In this document: positions 63,138 through 64,000 of the stretch, in pieces
Position numbering within the stretch: the stretch's first letter is position 1
Layout of the letters: each line of letters starts with the position of its first letter
From: Pseudomonas fragi
GTDB taxonomy: Bacteria > Pseudomonadota > Gammaproteobacteria > Pseudomonadales > Pseudomonadaceae
NCBI RefSeq assembly: GCF_025426255.1
Contig: NZ_CP104861.1
Location: 1,922,001 to 1,986,000, forward strand
Length of the DNA stretch: 64,000 nt
Direction: 5' to 3'
Made by a program: the position numbers and the translations under genes
Notes under the pieces: generated by a model
Databases searched by the model: none
Told to the model about the DNA's origin: nothing
The model's input: only the letters and a program-made list of their open reading frames with translations

Positions 63138-63941
63138 TTACAAATGCACCTCAACCGCCAGCGGCAAATGATCGGATAAATGCGTCCAGGGCTTGTTGCC
63201 GAGGATTTCGGGATTGTGGCTGCTGGCGTTGCGCAAGTAGATGCGGTCCAGACGCAGCAGCGGCCAGCGCGCCGGGTAGGTTTTGGCCAACTGCCCGTGA
63301 TGCCGCTCAAACACTTCATGCAGATCGTCGCGTTGGCGCAGGGCGGCATTGCCTTGCTGTTTCCAGTCGTTGAAGTCGCCTGCAATGATCACCGGCTCAT
63401 TGGGCGGCAGGGATTTGAGCAACTGATTAAGCAGTACGATTTGTAGCTGTCGGTGGCTTTCCAACAGGCTCAAATGCACGCAAATGGCATGCACATTGTC
63501 GTGGCCGGGAACGTCCAGCTCGCAATGCAGCAGGCCGCGCCGCTCGGGGCCGGTGATGGAAATATCCAGATTGCGCGAGGCCTTGATCGGGTACTTGGAC
63601 AGCAAGGCATTACCGTGATGGCCATTGGTATACACGGCGTTACGGCCGTAGGCGAAGTCGCTCCACATGCTGTCGGCGAGGAATTCGTATTGCGAGGTTT
63701 CTGGCCAGTCCTCGTAGCGGGATGCGTGTTTCTCGTGTTCGCCAAGCACTTCCTGCAGAAACACCAGATCAGCACCGGTGCTGCGCACGGCCTCGCGCAG
63801 TTCGGGGAGGATGAAGCGTCGATTGAATACAGTGAATCCCTTGTGCGTATTGACCGTCAGCACCTTGATTTGATGGACAGCAGGTGCTGTTGCCGTGGTA
63901 GCAGATGAAAGCGTGTTGCCGACAACATCATCAGTGGGCAT
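63138..63941 (-). CDS. Endonuclease/exonuclease/phosphatase-family protein
   Basis: A 267-residue EEP-fold protein. Its strands carry the family motifs: KVLTVNTHKG, DLVFLQEV (metal Glu), AICVHLSLLESH, IIAGDFNDW (catalytic Asp/Asn) and HLSDHLPL (final Asp-His pair). Members hydrolyse phosphodiesters of DNA, RNA, phosphoinositides or other lipids. The product has no signal peptide. AGGAG lies 6 bases before this ATG; an in-frame GTG at 63947 is unlikely. Pseudomonads often have this gene next to cardiolipin synthase genes, which may lie beyond the window. Confidence 0.85.
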   Translation of the reverse strand: MPTDDVVGNTLSSATTATAPAVHQIKVLTVNTHKGFTVFNRRFILPELREAVRSTGADLVFLQEVLGEHEKHASRYEDWPETSQYEFLADSMWSDFAYGRNAVYTNGHHGNALLSKYPIKASRNLDISITGPERRGLLHCELDVPGHDNVHAICVHLSLLESHRQLQIVLLNQLLKSLPPNEPVIIAGDFNDWKQQGNAALRQRDDLHEVFERHHGQLAKTYPARWPLLRLDRIYLRNASSHNPEILGNKPWTHLSDHLPLAVEVHL

Positions 63942-63966
63942 GGTCACTCCTCTGTCAGGGGCAGTT

Positions 63967-64000
63967 TCAAAGCGGCAAGTTCAGGGTTTGCAGCTTGCCG
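63967..64000 (-). CDS. Possible 3' end of an upstream gene
   Basis: Read leftward, the window edge gives GKLQTLNLPL then a stop at 63967, with codon choices (CTG, AAC, ACC, CCG) like its neighbours. It could be the tail of a gene 25 bases upstream of the EEP gene. Another frame also stays open to a stop at 63944, so this call is weak. Confidence 0.3.
   Translation of the reverse strand, partial: GKLQTLNLPL

Overview
The window looks like chromosomal DNA of a Pseudomonas from the fluorescens/fragi/putida side of the genus. The evidence is a Wss-type acetylated-cellulose operon, an RsmE-type CsrA, an MdeA-like methionine gamma-lyase with its MdeR regulator, a reductive pyrimidine pathway, and REP/REPIN elements with the GTGGGAGCGGGC-type core common in these pseudomonads. 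The species cannot be fixed from the sequence alone. I see no tRNA, rRNA, CRISPR array, prophage or insertion sequence.

Layout. 1-3.4 kb: the start of a glutamate/dicarboxylate symporter gene, a glycine-zipper secreted protein, a DUF3313-type lipoprotein, a VOC-fold protein and a small hypothetical. 3.9-17.8 kb: one compact operon for cellulose synthesis and probable acetylation (bcsQ-bcsA-bcsB-bcsC-wssF-wssG-wssH-wssI). It lacks the cellulase gene (bcsZ/wssD) that sits between bcsB and bcsC in the reference wss locus, and lacks wssJ. 17.9-25 kb: regulator/effector pairs (TetR + SDR, AraC + LysE exporter, XRE-cupin + glutamine-synthetase-like ligase) and a pair encoding an outer-membrane barrel and a secreted N-terminal-cysteine amidase. 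25-33 kb: a sugar-acid pair (galactarate/altronate dehydratase and ketoglutarate semialdehyde dehydrogenase), TetR + MFS efflux, and a pyroglutamate module (Pcp peptidase with DUF979/DUF969 membrane subunits and LysR). 34-37 kb: a 27-residue membrane microprotein, a MerR regulator with a textbook MerR-type promoter driving a small membrane protein, and the megL/mdeR divergon for methanethiol release.

37-43 kb: a GH19 endolysin-like enzyme, DUF3087, the nucleotide nucleosidase PpnN, YbjQ, DUF1269, RsmE, a lipoprotein and a RutR-family regulator. 43-51 kb: a divergent pyrimidine-degradation locus. hydA-preT-preA runs left; an NCS1 permease and an N-carbamoyl-beta-alanine amidohydrolase run right. 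Together they cover uptake, reduction, ring opening and release of beta-amino acid, CO2 and ammonia, probably under the RutR-like protein. 51-57 kb: a complete RND efflux operon (pump, adaptor, outer-membrane channel). 57-64 kb: a lipoprotein, a MocR regulator, CcoG, a glycogen branching enzyme standing apart from the rest of its pathway, and an endonuclease/exonuclease/phosphatase-fold protein.

Most operons are short and regulator-linked. The roomier convergent junctions are filled by palindromes: one REP, one REPIN and three copies of a longer, related inverted repeat. The most interesting points are the altered wss operon with a BcsR/BcsP-like motif fused to BcsQ, the pyroglutamate module, the unannotated microprotein beside a MerR promoter, and a 24-bp palindrome in the pyrimidine divergon whose half-site recurs about 140 bp away.
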